A stretch of DNA of 64,000 bases from Hydrangea macrophylla. Taxonomy: Eukaryota > Streptophyta > Magnoliopsida > Cornales > Hydrangeaceae. Below are positions 20,290-31,566 of this stretch, one piece after another. A program made the position numbers and the translations under genes. The DNA is taken from contig CM066985.1 of assembly GCA_033977485.1 (NCBI GenBank), forward strand, positions 75,273,045 through 75,337,044. Direction: 5' to 3'. The first letter of the stretch is position 1; the number at the start of each line of letters is the position of its first letter. The notes beneath the pieces were generated by a model, which was not told where the DNA came from, searched no databases, and saw only the letters and a program-made list of their open reading frames with translations.

Positions 20290-20558
20290 ATGCCGTCTCA
20301 AATGATCTGTTTATTATCTTAAGCTAGCAATCGGCTAAGCTATGGTACAATGTGTATACATTAAACGGTCCAAGAAAAGTGTTTTAATTCTTTGTATATT
20401 GATAGCTGGGAGCGAGATGAATTCCATTGTCGCCGCTTGAGAGTGGTAGTCCTCTCTGTTTGAGATTGAGGATATGGGTGATGCCAACCACGTGTTGGAA
20501 GTTTAGATTGTGAGAGATCGTTCTCTGAAGCTTCTCTCGAGGTTTCTTGAACATTTTT
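20290..20558 (+). other. Copia A remnant between two insertions
   Basis: The sequence belongs to the Copia A interior by position (between RT at 18950 and RNase H at 32149). It is too decayed for a confident motif. Confidence 0.5.
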
Positions 20559-21140
20559 TGTTGGAAAAATAGTAGAGGGTTAAGGGAGAAATTAGACAGA
20601 CTTCTAGGCACGGGATCGCTATCTTTTAGATAAATTTCTCCCCCTCTGATTAGAATCACGAGTGCAACAGGGTATATGAGAAACGCCTTGAGGATACAAA
20701 GAAGCCTTCTAATTGTTGTTGATGTTTGAATATGCACTACTCAAATCAACCCGGAAACACTCTGAGATGGGTTTGATGATGAAAGAAGGAAAAATAAAAT
20801 GAGAAGAGAAATGACTGTACTGTTGGAATAACGGAAAAATTAGATCTAAAATGAGGGTGAAGTCATGCGGCATTTATAGCCGCAAGAAATGTGGTGTATA
20901 CTCACCAGGTGCTATTTGTGTCATTCACCAAATGGTGGCATAGGCATCTTTTGGTATATATACACATGTTCATAAAGAATTGTGCATCTTCAATCCAAGT
21001 GGTGCTAAGACACCTCCAGGTGTTATGCCATCCTTTGGACTCATGTCCATTAAAGTGACAAGGCACCCATTCATATGACACCCAGCCATTCTTTGAATAC
21101 CCATTCGGCTATTACTTTCAATTATGGAAAATATCCAACA
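20559..21140 (-). repeat. 3' LTR of Copia B
   Basis: 582 bp, paired with 31567-32148. Its copy of the primer-like motif near 20625-20640 carries one transition (TTTTAGATAAAT). Confidence 0.95.
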
Positions 21141-21741
21141 ATTCTCCCCCATTTTCAAAATTGAAATAGATAAGGAAATGTAATACAATAAATATTATTA
21201 TAATTGGGTTACAATAAATAAAAAAAAATAATAATAATACAATGCTATCATCAATGGACTAAGTACATAAATGGTAAGTGTCTTTTGGACTTGAACTTCC
21301 ACTTAGTATTGACAATTCAAAGCGTCATCAAGGTGCTGTGGTGAACGGATCTTGAACCAAGGACCCTTGTAGATAAGCCGGAGTTGTCATACATACTGAA
21401 TCCTGCATTTAGAGTGTTCCTTACTTTGCACATTCATGGCCTTGTGCTACATCCTCATTCAAGAGCACTTTTGAACTAGGTCACGTAATTCATAGGAAGC
21501 GGCCCCACATCCATACTCTTATAGGTAGATTCTTTAGGCAAGTCTGCGAATCACCCGTTTGAATCTATTAAGGATCCTAATCCAACCTCTCTCATGCAGA
21601 CCCTAACACTAGACCGAATGTAGGACATGAGGCAAAAATTCTAGTGTTATACTAACCAACCTTTTAGCTTGTTTGTACCCATTGAACTTTAGACTATAAT
21701 TTCAAGACTAAAGTTGGGTTCCCACTAAACATAGTTGAGTT

Positions 21742-22206
21742 TCATATTGACCTTAGCCCCATTCCTTTTGATGTTTTTAAGATCATCTCTCTAGCCAGAC
21801 CTTTCGTTAAATGATCTGCTAGGTTTGCTTTTGACTCTATGTAGCCAACAGTAATTACTCCCTTCTTGAGTGATTGTCTCAACAACTGATGCCTAAGACT
21901 CAAATGTCTTGATTTTCCATTATAAGTCTTACTTGAGACTTTGTACAATGTTGACTGGCTATCACAATTGATCATTACTGCAGGAGTAGGCTTTTTCCAT
22001 AATGGTATGTCCATCAGTAAGTTTCTAAGCCATTCTGCTTCTTTACATGTCTCAGCCAATGCTATGAATTCTGATAGCATAGTTGAATCAGAAATACAAG
22101 TTTGCTTCTTGGAACCCCAGGACACTGCAGCACCACCCAATGTAAAGATCCAACCAGTTGTAGATTTGGACTTCGATTCTATATTATTCCAACTTGCATC
22201 ACTGTA
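21742..22206 (-). pseudogene. Copia B RNase H domain
   Basis: The minus-strand frame carries the Copia RNase H hallmarks: SDASW at the left edge of the Copia C insertion, WGSKKQ, EFIALAETCKEAEWLR, INCDSQS, RHLSLRHQLLR, and LADHLTKGL near the end. It is the C-terminal part of the pol polyprotein. The frame is cut from its RT half by Copia C at 22207, and the codons on either side of the insertion agree once the duplicated CTGTA is taken into account. Confidence 0.88.
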
Positions 22207-22852
22207 TGTTGGAAAAATAAAACAGACACAGTGAAGAATCCGAAGAAGTATAGGCAGGGTGAGGCGCGGACGAGGTCGCTCTCTTAAGACGATTCGCGCC
22301 CCTTACGGATATTGACCGGTGCAGCGGGTACAAGACGCGTTGCCTCTAGGATACAATCAGCACAGCCAATGACTGTAACTTCACTCTATCTGCACAATAG
22401 AGGAAGCCGAAGCTTCTCACAACACCTTACTATTACCCAGAAAATATAGATGAATATAAGAGATAATATATAAGAAAGAAGAAGACAAAAGTTGTTGGGA
22501 TAAAAAAAATGATTCTGGAAAGAGTCTCTTATTTAAAAGAAAAATGGTTGGGACCTCAAATGAATTCAAGAGTTAAACTCAAATGGATGTTACAAGTTTG
22601 TCAAAGTTATGGCTGTAATGAAGTCCAAAATAAGCATGTATCACATGTTTGAAAAACGTGGTGGTTCAAAGTGACTGTTCCCAATGCTAGTTCCATTGAT
22701 AAGAAAACTGATGCTTTAATGACCAATTCAAATACAAATTGCTGTTATAAACATGTGTGTTTAAATATATATTCATAACTAAAAAATCACATTAAGTATG
22801 GGGTTACAATTCTCAAGCACATGTATTTTTTTTTTATTAAAATACTCCAACA
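22207..22852 (-). repeat. 3' LTR of Copia C
   Basis: 646 bp, from TGTTGGAAAAATAAAAC to AATACTCCAACA as written on the plus strand. It is paired with 27455-28104. Confidence 0.96.
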
Positions 22853-23378
22853 ATCCCCCACTTATTTTAATAAAAATTAATATACATATTTAGTTTGGGC
22901 AATAGTAAGAAAGTCATGCATCATGAAAGTGGCATTGCCTTTAAACCTTCACTTAGTGTTTTCAGTATTCGCGTATTAGAGTCAAAGTGGCGATGCCTTT
23001 AAACAGTGACTACTTGAGGATACGTAGAATACATCACACACACGACTTTCAAGGTGTCCTCTAAGCTTCAAAAGCCAGCACTTTACGGCCTTGTGCTTTA
23101 TCCCAGTATTCATGAGTGCTCTAGAGAATTTACCACCTTCTCATAGGAAGCGGCCCCACTTCCTCACTCATATAGGTGAGTCAATCAAGGATGCTCTCTT
23201 AACTATGACATCCCACCCATAAGGGCTATAGACATCGTTAAGAGATTATAATCTCATCCTACCATGAACGTTAAGAGATAATATGCATTTACACCAAAGG
23301 GATGGATAAGAAATCTTTTAAGATTCAAAACAGTGCATATTCATACAATTCACTCAATAGTTCGTTTGTCCCCTTAAC

Positions 23379-23783
23379 CTAGTTCTTGGGATCTCCAGTC
23401 CCTAGGTAGGGTATCCCTATAGGTGAATTTCTTTTTAATTTTTTTTTTTTTGGCTTGAGTCCAATCCCCCTCGATGTATTCCAGATCTTTTCTCTAGCTA
23501 AAGCTTTTGTAAAAGGATCAGCGAGGTTGTCGCTCGAGCTTACATGCTCAACATTTATGGCGCCATTACTCAAGTATTGCCTCACAATACAATGTTTTCT
23601 TCTCACAGATCTGGATTTACCATTGTAGTACTTGTTACGCACTCTGCCTATTGCGGTAGTGCTATCACAATGTATAAGAACAGGTGGTACTGGTTTGCCC
23701 CAAAATGGTATTTCTGATAATAAGTCACGTAGCCAACCTGCTTCTTCACTGGTTGAGGCTAAAGCTATGAGTTCAGCCTCCAT
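23379..23783 (-). pseudogene. Copia C RNase H C-terminal segment (frameshifted)
   Basis: 134 residues starting MEAELIALASTSEEAGWLRD, with IHCDSTTA and NLADPFTKAL near the end. This is the C-terminal RNase H of a Copia polyprotein, with a Lys-rich tail. It overlaps the preceding pol frame by 19 bp but in another frame. The junction at about 23790 lacks a few bases relative to the family, so this is a frameshift mutation rather than a programmed overlap. Confidence 0.85.
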
Positions 23784-25600
23784 GGTTTAGCAATAACCTG
23801 CTGTTTTTTAGATCTCCAACATATGGCTACACCACCCAAAATGAAAACATAGCCAGTGGTGGACATTGAATCACCAGATTGGGAATTCCAATCAGCATCA
23901 CTAAACCCCTCTAGAACTGCAGGATATCTTTCATACAATAAACCATAATTCACAGTTCTTTTAAGATATCTCATTATTCTATTAATAGCATTCCAATGTT
24001 CAATATTTGGTTTACTTGTAAATCTACTAAGTACACCAACTGCATATGCTATATCGGGTCTAGTACAATCAGTAGCATATCTAAGGCTACCAATAATGCT
24101 TGCATACTCTTTTTGATTTACTACATCAATTTCCTTCTTTGTTGGAAATAAATGAATACTATTATCAAAAGGTGTGCATGCAGGTTTACAATCAAAGTAT
24201 TTGTATTTTTTCAAAATTTTCTCAACATAGTGTGATTGATCAAGAAAAATTCCTTCACTAGTTTTAGAAATTTTCATTCCAAGAATCACGTTTGCTTCCC
24301 CCATATCTTTCATGTCAAAATTCTCACTAAGCAATTTTTTGGATTTTTCTATAATATCTAAACTTGTACCAAAAATTAACAAATCATCAACATAAAGACA
24401 TATAAGCACATGATCATCATTTTCACTTTTATAATAAACACATTTATCACTTTGGTTAGCCTTAAAACCATTATCTAGCATACATTGATCAAATTTCTCG
24501 TGCCATTGCTTAGGTGCTTGTTTTAAACCATACAATGACTTTGTTAACTTACACACCTTATTCTCGTGTCCAGAAAGCACATACCCCTCGGGTTGGTCCA
24601 TGTATATTTCTTCTTCCAATTCACCATTAAGAAATGCCGTTTTTACATCCGTTTGGTGTATTTTCAAATTATGTATAGCAGCTATAGCTATTAATAATCT
24701 TATAGATGTGATTCTAGTGACAGGAGAGTATGTGTCAAAGAAATCTATATCTTCTCTTTGTTTAAAGCCTTTAGCTACTAATCTCGCCTTATATTTATCT
24801 ATTGTACCGTCTGGTTTTAGTTTTTTTCTTAACACCCATTTACATCCTATTGTTTTACTACCAGGGGGTAGGTCTACAAGTTTCCACGTTTTATTGGCAA
24901 TTAGAGAATCAATCTCATCGTTTATGGCTTCTCTCCACAAATCAGAATTGGGCGAGGATAAAGCTTGTCTTAGAGTTGTAGGATCACCTTCTACATTATA
25001 CACTAGGTAGTCGGGACCAAAGTCTTTCTCAATTCTAGCTCGTTTACTCCTTCTAGGTTGTGTTTCTATATCTGTAGTGTTAGAAGTACTAGGTTCATTA
25101 ATGCTAGGCTCAAAAACTTTAGGATTCTCCTCTTGTGCGCCCCCACTATCTTTAAGTTTAAAAGGAAATTTATCCTCATGAAATATTGCTTCTAAAGATT
25201 CTATCACCACATTGTTTTCAAGATTAAGAAATCTATAGGCTTTACTAGTAAGTGCATAACCTACAAATACACATCTGTAGGCTTTAACTCCTAGTTTTGG
25301 AATTTTAGGATCAGTAATTCTGACATATGCTAGGCATCCCCAAATTCTTAGATAGTCCAAGTTAGGCTTTCTATTTCTCCATGATTCATAAGGTGTAATA
25401 AAAGTCTGCTTGTTAGGTACCCTATTTAAGATATAATTTGCGGTTAGGACGGCTTCACCCCAAAGATTTTTAGGTGCACTAGAGCTTGCTAACATTGCAT
25501 TCGTTAATTCTATAAGTGTTCTATTCTTGCGTTCGGCTACACCGTTAGACGCCGGAGAGTAAGGAGGAGTAGTTTCATGTACTATTCCTAAAGATTGAAT
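23765..25600 (-). pseudogene. Copia C pol: integrase C-terminus and reverse transcriptase
   Basis: Continues the gag-integrase frame directly after the stop at 25601-25603, in the same frame. Features in order: the integrase SNGVAERKNRT region (about 25530), the integrase C-terminal zone ending in the Arg/Lys-rich RRSKRARIEK (about 25035), RT with [20 protein letters not shown] (about 24600-24660), [18 protein letters not shown] (about 24500-24540), the catalytic YVDDLLIFG (about 24373-24399), and RNase H up to the frameshift (SDADWN at about 23890). Without the stop it would be one polyprotein with the upstream segment. As it stands it can work only if the stop is read through. Confidence 0.9.
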
Positions 25601-27433
25601 CTAGGTAATTAACCCAAGAGAATCATACTCTCTACCTCTATCACTTCGAAAACTTTTGATTTTCTTATCAAAACAATTTTCAACTTCTTTAATATAAATA
25701 GTAAGTTTTTCAAAAGCCTCACTTTTATTTTTCATTAAGTAAACATAAGTATATTTAGAAAAGTCATCTATAAAAGTAATAAAATAACGTTTTCCTCCAC
25801 GGGTTAATATGCCCTGAAATTCACACATGTCTGTATGAATAAGTTCTAATAAACTAGTATCCCTTTGTACTTTGAAATGAGGTTTCTTGGTAATTTTTGT
25901 CATACTACAATATTCACATTTCTCAAAGTCATTATGCAGTCTTGGTAGTAGCCCTACATGACTCATATTTTTTAAGTATTTACTATTAATATGACAAAGA
26001 CGTGCATGCCAAGTATTCACACAAGAAACAATATAAAGAGAAGTAGAGGCTCCATTTATTTCAGCATTTAACGTAAACATACCATCACACGCATAGCCCT
26101 TACCCACAAATGAACCATTCTTGGTGAGTACATATTGATCCGATTCTATAGTTTGCTTGAACTCGGCTTTGTTAAGAAGATAGCCTGAGACCAAGTTCTT
26201 TCTAATTTCAGGAGTGTGAAGCACATCCCTTAAGGTCACAATACGCCCAGAGGTGAATTTAATTTGAACCTCTCCCATGCCCATGACATTAATAGTGTGA
26301 GAATCTTCGAATAAAACCTTTTTATCTTTTTCAACATGTGCGTAAGTTTTGAAAATTTTTTTGTCATGGCAAACATGCCTAGAAGCACCCGTGTCTAACC
26401 ACCACCCTTCATAATTTTCAATCATATTGATTTCAGTTATCATAGCCACAAGAGGCTCTTCGGTAACGTTTGCTTGAGGTTGATTGAAACGTTTCCGGTG
26501 ACGACAATCTTTAGCAACATGTCCAGCTTTTCCACACACATAGCAAACACCACGAAAATTGTTCGTATTAAAATTTTTTGTTTGCCTTGAAGGGGGTGTT
26601 TGATTCCATTTCTTTTGACCATGAGAATTACCACTAGAATTTACACGAAAAATATTTTGATTTGTGTTGGGCTTATATTTCATGGTTTTACCTCTTGGTT
26701 TGAAATGGGCGCTATTTTTTCCTTGTGAACCTTTAGGGATGTTATCACTCGAAGTTAGGAAATGTACCTTACTGGAATTGTTGTTCCCATTAGAATCATC
26801 ATTATTCCTAGCCTCTTCTTCAATCCGTAGACGTGACATGAGATTTACGAGCCTCAATTCCTTTTGCTTGTGACGAAGGCCTTTTTGAAATTCTTTCCAC
26901 GAACTTGGAAGCTTGTCAATGATGGCTTCCACTTGCATTTGTTCATCTACTTTGACTCCTTCACTTTGAATTTCATGAACAATTAGTTGCAACTCATGGG
27001 TTTGTGCAACCACGGACTTGTTCTCCACCATTTGATACTTAAAGTATCGGCTACATGCATATTTCGTTGTACCCGCCTCCTCGGTGTCATATTTTTGCTC
27101 CAAGGCTTTCCAAATCTTCTTTGCGGAAGAATAGGTATTGGCGTAAAAATCATACAATTCATCGCTCATGCAGTTTAAAATGTAATTCCTACAATCCTCT
27201 TCATCATTATTCCATTTTTTCAATTTTTTCTCGTGTTGAGCAAGTTCTTCTTCCGTCATATCTTTTGTGTCAATATTGTTAGGATTCTCAGAAGTAAGAA
27301 TCCAAACAACTTTCATAAGCTTGAGATAAAACAAAACTTTTGAAGCCCATCTTTTGAAATTCACACCGCTAAATCGAAAAGGTTTGTTTAAATCATTCGA
27401 ACCTGTTGAGGGAGTAGCGGTTGTACCTTCCAT
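25601..27433 (-). pseudogene. Copia C gag-protease-integrase (610 aa to in-frame TAG)
   Basis: Starts MEGTTATPS, only 21 nt after the 5' LTR. Gag fills residues 1-290 (FSGVNFKRW near 22-30), with a CCHC knuckle CYVCGKAGHVAKDC at about 296-309. The protease active site WWLDTGASRH is at about 343-352. The pre-integrase zinc-binding region is at about 485-530 (WHARLCHINSKYL), and the integrase core begins with IHTDMCEF (about 537) and RSDRGREY (about 596). The frame ends at TAG 25603-25601 and stays open in the same frame afterwards. The stop is followed by ATT, not the CAATTA-type readthrough context, so a point nonsense mutation is most likely. Confidence 0.9.
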
Positions 27434-27440
27434 GGAGTAA

Positions 27441-27454
27441 GAATCGTCTTAAAT
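27441..27454 (-). promoter_or_regulatory. Copia C primer-binding region complementary to its own LTR
   Basis: In sense orientation the base after the 5' LTR is A, then TTTAAGACGATTC. No tRNA-Met match (TGGTATCAGAGC) exists. The 12-mer TTAAGACGATTC is the exact complement of GAATCGTCTTAA inside the same LTR (27532-27543). It extends to 13 with a terminal G-U pair. The site ends eight bases before the gag start codon. Confidence 0.7.
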
Positions 27455-28104
27455 TGTTGGAAAAATAAAACAGATACAGTGAAGAATCCGAAGAAGTATA
27501 GGCAGGGTGAGGCGCGGACGAGGTCGCTCTCTTAAGACGATTCGCGCCCCTTACGGATATTGACCGGTGCAGCGGGTACAAGACGCGTCGCCTCTAGGAT
27601 ACAATCAGCCTAGCCAATGACTGTAACTTCACTCTATCTGCACAATAGAGGAAGCCGAAGCTTCTCACAACACCTTACTATTACCCAGAAAATATAGATG
27701 AATATAAGAGATAATATATAAGAAAGAAGAAGACAAAAGTTGTTGGGATAAAAAAAATGATTCTGGAAAGAGTCTCTTATTTAAAAGAAAAATGGTTGGG
27801 ACCTCAAATGAATTCAAGAGTTAAACTCAAATGGATGTTACAAGTTTGTCAAAGTTATGGCTGTAATGAAGTCCAAAATAAGCATGTATCACATGTTTGA
27901 AAAACGTGGTGGTTCAAAGTGACTGTTCCCAATGCTAGTTCCATTGATAAGAAAACTGATGCTTTAATGACCAACTCAAATACACATTGCTGTTATAAAC
28001 ATGTGTGTTTAAATATATATTCATAACTAAAAATCACATTAAGTATGGGGTTACAATTCTCAAGCACATGTATTTTTTTTTTTTTTTATTAAAATACTCC
28101 AACA
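27455..28104 (-). repeat. 5' LTR of Copia C
   Basis: 650 bp in sense orientation from 28104 to 27455. It contains the proposed primer site GAATCGTCTTAA at 27532-27543, 77 nt before the LTR end. TATA-like runs lie about 180-200 nt further upstream. Confidence 0.96.
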
Positions 28105-29267
28105 CTGTATCCTTCTAATAAAGCAGGATATCCCTGATAATTTAGTCCATAATCTATAGTTTTCTTCAGGTAACAAAGAACTCTAGAAACCGCTTTCCAA
28201 TGCTCTTCACCCGGGTTACTCGTAAATCTACATAACATACCTACTGCATATGCTATGTCAGGTCTCGTGCAGTTCATAGCATACATGAGACTTCCCACAA
28301 CACTCGCATACTCTAATTGAGATTTAGTGCGCCCAGTGTTTTTCGTTAACTTAATATTTGGGTTTATGGGGGTAGAAGCTGGATTACAGTCAAAATGACC
28401 ATATCGCTTAAGTAATTTTTCAATGTAATGGGACTGCGAAAGTACCACTTCTTTGTCCTTTCTTAGAATTTTAATGCCCAAGATTACATCAGCTTCCCCA
28501 AGATCTTTCATATCAAAGCTAGATGACAAGAACGATTTTGTGTCTTCCACACAAGCAATATTAGACCCAAATATAAGCATGTCATCGACATAAAGGCATA
28601 TGATCACTACATTGTTGTTATGAGATTTACAATAAACACATTTATCTGCATCAACCACGCGAAAACCATAAGATAGTACAATTTGATCAAATTTCTCGTG
28701 CCATTGCATAGGAGCTTGCTTCAAACCATAAAGCGATTTAAGAAGTTTACAAACTTTCTTTTCTTGGCCTGGAAGAATGAAACCTTCAGGTTGTTCCATA
28801 TAAATTTCCTCCTCTAGATCACCATTTAAGAATGCCGTTTTTACGTCCATTTGGTGGACAACTAATTGATGAATTGCGGCAAGAGAAATTAACACTTGAA
28901 TTGTAGAAATTCGTGCAACATGAGCGTAACTGTCAAAATAGTCTATCCCTTGTTTTTGTTTGAATCCCTTAGCGACCAATCTTGCCTTAAACTTATTGAT
29001 TGAACCATCTGGATTAAGCTTCTTCTTAAAGATTCATTTACACCCAATGGCTTTAGATCCAGGGGGTAAGTCAGACAAAACCCATGTTTGATTTGATAGC
29101 AAAGAACTCATTTCATCATTGATAGCTTCTTTCCAAAGAGAAGCATCTCTTGAATTCACAGCTTCAAGGTATGTTGTAGGGTCACTATCTACATTCATGA
29201 CGAACATGGTTTTATCCTTTATTCCATGTCTATCTCCTTCAACAAGATAGACAAAAAAGTCTGGCCC
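28105..29267 (-). pseudogene. Copia B reverse transcriptase
   Basis: Order on the minus strand: a [22 protein letters not shown] start near 29000, [20 protein letters not shown] (about 28800-28860), [18 protein letters not shown] (about 28690-28740), and the catalytic YVDDMLIFG (about 28573-28599). The RT-RNase H connection ([17 protein letters not shown] at about 28215-28270) ends at the Copia C insertion point. A stop at 29268-29270 separates it from the integrase, and a TGA lies near 29033. It is the same lineage as Copia C but clearly diverged. Confidence 0.88.
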
Positions 29268-30167
29268 TTATGACTTTTCAATTCTCGGTCTCTTGCTCCT
29301 TCTAGGATCAATTTCCATAGAAGTATCTGGAGCAAGGCATTCTGGGGAATTGTCCTCTGGTTGAGTAGATTTTGTTATAACACTTTGTAAATTAGGAGCA
29401 TTAGAACTAGACTTAAATAAGTGCTCAAAAAACTCTACATCTACAGATTCTATAATATCATTAGATTCTAGGTTCAGAAATCTATAGGTAGAACTACGCA
29501 TGGAATATCCAATAAAAATGCACTTATAAGTTTTACTTCCTAATTTAGATCTCTTAGGGTTGGGTTTCCTTACATAGGCAAGACAACCCCACACCCTAAG
29601 TCTGCTGAGATTGGGCTTTCGTTTAAACCAAATCTCGTATGGAGTTTCATTTCTTTTCTTCATAGGAATTCTATTCAAGATATAACAAGCAGATAAAATT
29701 GCCTCTCCCCAAAATGAGAGTGGCAATCCAGAGCTAAGTAACATGGCATTTACCATTTCAGTTAAAGTCCTATTCTTTCTTTCGGCTACTCCATTTTGTT
29801 GTGGCATATAAGGCGCCGTAACTTGATGGACAAGCCCATGAGATTCACAATTTTTTTCAAATTCGGTGGGATAGTATTCACCCCCTCGATCAGATCTAAG
29901 GACTTTAATTTTTCGATTAAGTTGTGTTTCAACTTCCGCCTTAAAAGTTTTAAATTTTTCAAAAACTTCACTTTTAGCTTTTAAAAGATAAACATATGCA
30001 TATCGAGAACAATCATCTATAAAAGTTAAGAAATATTTATTTCCGTTTCCTGTTTCATGATTTTTGAGATCACATACGTCACTATGCACAAGATCTAATA
30101 ATTCAGAATTTCGAACAACAGATTTAAAAGATTTTCTTGTGATCTTAACTTGGACACAAAACTGCAT
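29268..30167 (-). pseudogene. Copia B integrase
   Basis: A 299-residue frame with the DDE core: LVHSDVCD, FLTFIDDCSRYAYVY, LRSDRGGEYYPTEF, then APYMPQQNGVAERKNRT and the conserved LPLSFWGEAI. The C-terminal part ends with PRRSKRPRIEKS and a TAA at 29268-29270. The frame starts after a break relative to the upstream protease region, around 30120-30170. Confidence 0.9.
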
Positions 30168-31540
30168 TTAGTATGATTATCACTATTGCAATGTGAAATT
30201 AATCCTAAATTAGACATGTTTTTTATAGAACCATAATTCACATGTCCTAGTCTACCATGCCATAAAGAAACAGAATCCACAGTATAAGCAGAAGACATAT
30301 TTTCTACTATATTTAATTTAATCATGCCATTACAAGAGTACCCCTTTCCAATAAACAATCCATTCTTAGATAAGATAAACTTATCCGATTCATACACTAG
30401 TTTGAAACCCCTCTTATTGAGTAAGTCTCCAGACACAAGATTTTTACTCATTTCAGGAACATGCAACACATTGATTAGAGTATTGTGTTTCCCAGATGTG
30501 AACTTCAGATCCACGCTGCCTTTACCAATGACTTTTGTACGGATATTGTTAGCCATCTTGACTTCCATTCCGTCATTTGATGCCTCATAAGTCTTATAGA
30601 GACTATGGTCCTTGCAGATATGAATGGTTGCCCCAGTATCAAGCCAACGGAGTTTGCTTCGGTCACTGTAGCAATCATCGGATCTTCATTCACCGCATTT
30701 GCTTGATTTTTTAAATCTCTCTTGCATTTACGGCACTCACGAATATGATGTCCGGGCACGTTGCAATAATGACAGTTTCCTTTTTTTTTTTGTTTTTGGA
30801 ATCTTGTTTCTTGAAACCTTTATCATTCTTAGGCTTAAGTTTGGCCTTGAATTTGTCACCCTCGACCATATTTGCCTTAGAATGATGATTCTCTACTTGC
30901 TCATCATTTTTCTCACGGTTACGAGAATCTTCCTCTATGCGAAGTTGTCGAAGTAGAGACTCTAGAGTATGACTTTTCTCTTCATGCTTAAGTTTCTTCT
31001 TGTAGCCATTCCAAGTAGAGGGTAGTTTTGAAATAATCACCCCTACTTGAAATTCTTCTACAAGGCTAATCCAGCGGTTTTAAGATCACTAACAATAAGT
31101 TGCAATTCATGAACTTGTGCTAAAACTGACTTATCATTAGACATCTTAAAATCAATATAATTATCAATTAAAAACTTTTGATTACTTGCCTCTTCAATGC
31201 GGTATTTGTTGTCCAATGCAGTCCATAATTCTTTGGCAGCTGCTATCGAACGATGTGCACTATAGATTGCATTTGAGAGAGCGTTGAGAATGTGTCCTCG
31301 ACACAGAAATTCATCCTCCTTTTGCTTGCGTCATTTTTCCTTAAATTCAGGGGGATCATTGTCAGTCGGTGCGGGAATCGCTTCGAGATCGTCACCAAGA
31401 ATGTAGGCCAACTTGAGAATAGTAAGGAAAAATAACACCTTCTCTTGCCACCTTGTAAAATTCTGTTCGTCAAAACGATCTAGGCGAACCAAATCTTGGT
31501 TCATAACTTGGATGGATTGTGCAATGACAGTACCCTCCAT
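30095..31540 (-). pseudogene. Copia B gag and protease (frameshifted)
   Basis: Starts MEGTVIAQS at 31540, 26 nt after the 5' LTR, with gag motif FDEQNFTRW. The frame breaks near 31331 and again near the homopolymer run TTTTTTTTTT at 30780-30790. A basic gag segment (31040-30711) is followed by a CCHC knuckle with NVPGHHIREC (about 30730-30765). The protease/pre-integrase part (30568-30095) retains VLHVPEMSKNLVSG and WHGRLGHVNY. Several frameshifts make it non-functional. Confidence 0.85.
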
Positions 31541-31550
31541 TTGGTAAAGA

Positions 31551-31566
31551 GGATTTGTCTAAAAAT
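31551..31566 (-). promoter_or_regulatory. Copia B primer-binding region complementary to its own LTR
   Basis: In sense orientation the internal region opens ATTTTTAGACAAATCC. There is no tRNA-Met primer site. TTTTAGACAAAT (complement of 31553-31564) pairs perfectly with ATTTGTCTAAAA in the same LTR (31632-31643). It starts 2 nt from the LTR edge, and a G-U pair could add a 13th. The geometry is identical to Copia C although the 12-mers differ. Confidence 0.7.

Larger units (their letters stand above)
22207..28104 (-). mobile_element. Copia C: young, nearly intact Copia retrotransposon
   Basis: LTRs 22207-22852 (3', 646 bp) and 27455-28104 (5', 650 bp) show about six substitutions plus a poly-T length change, roughly 99% identity. 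The target duplication CTGTA lies at 22202-22206 and 28105-28109. The purine tract complement of 22853-22863 (AAGTGGGGGAT) precedes the 3' LTR. The polyprotein is open except for one in-frame stop and one frameshift. It belongs to the same lineage as Copia B: same LTR ends, same minimal leader, same protein family. This is the most recent large insertion of the nest. Confidence 0.96.

Noticed and set aside
25601..25603. Programmed stop-codon readthrough in Copia C
   Set aside because: The base context after TAG does not match the known readthrough signal, and the stop lies inside the integrase core rather than at a gag-pol boundary.
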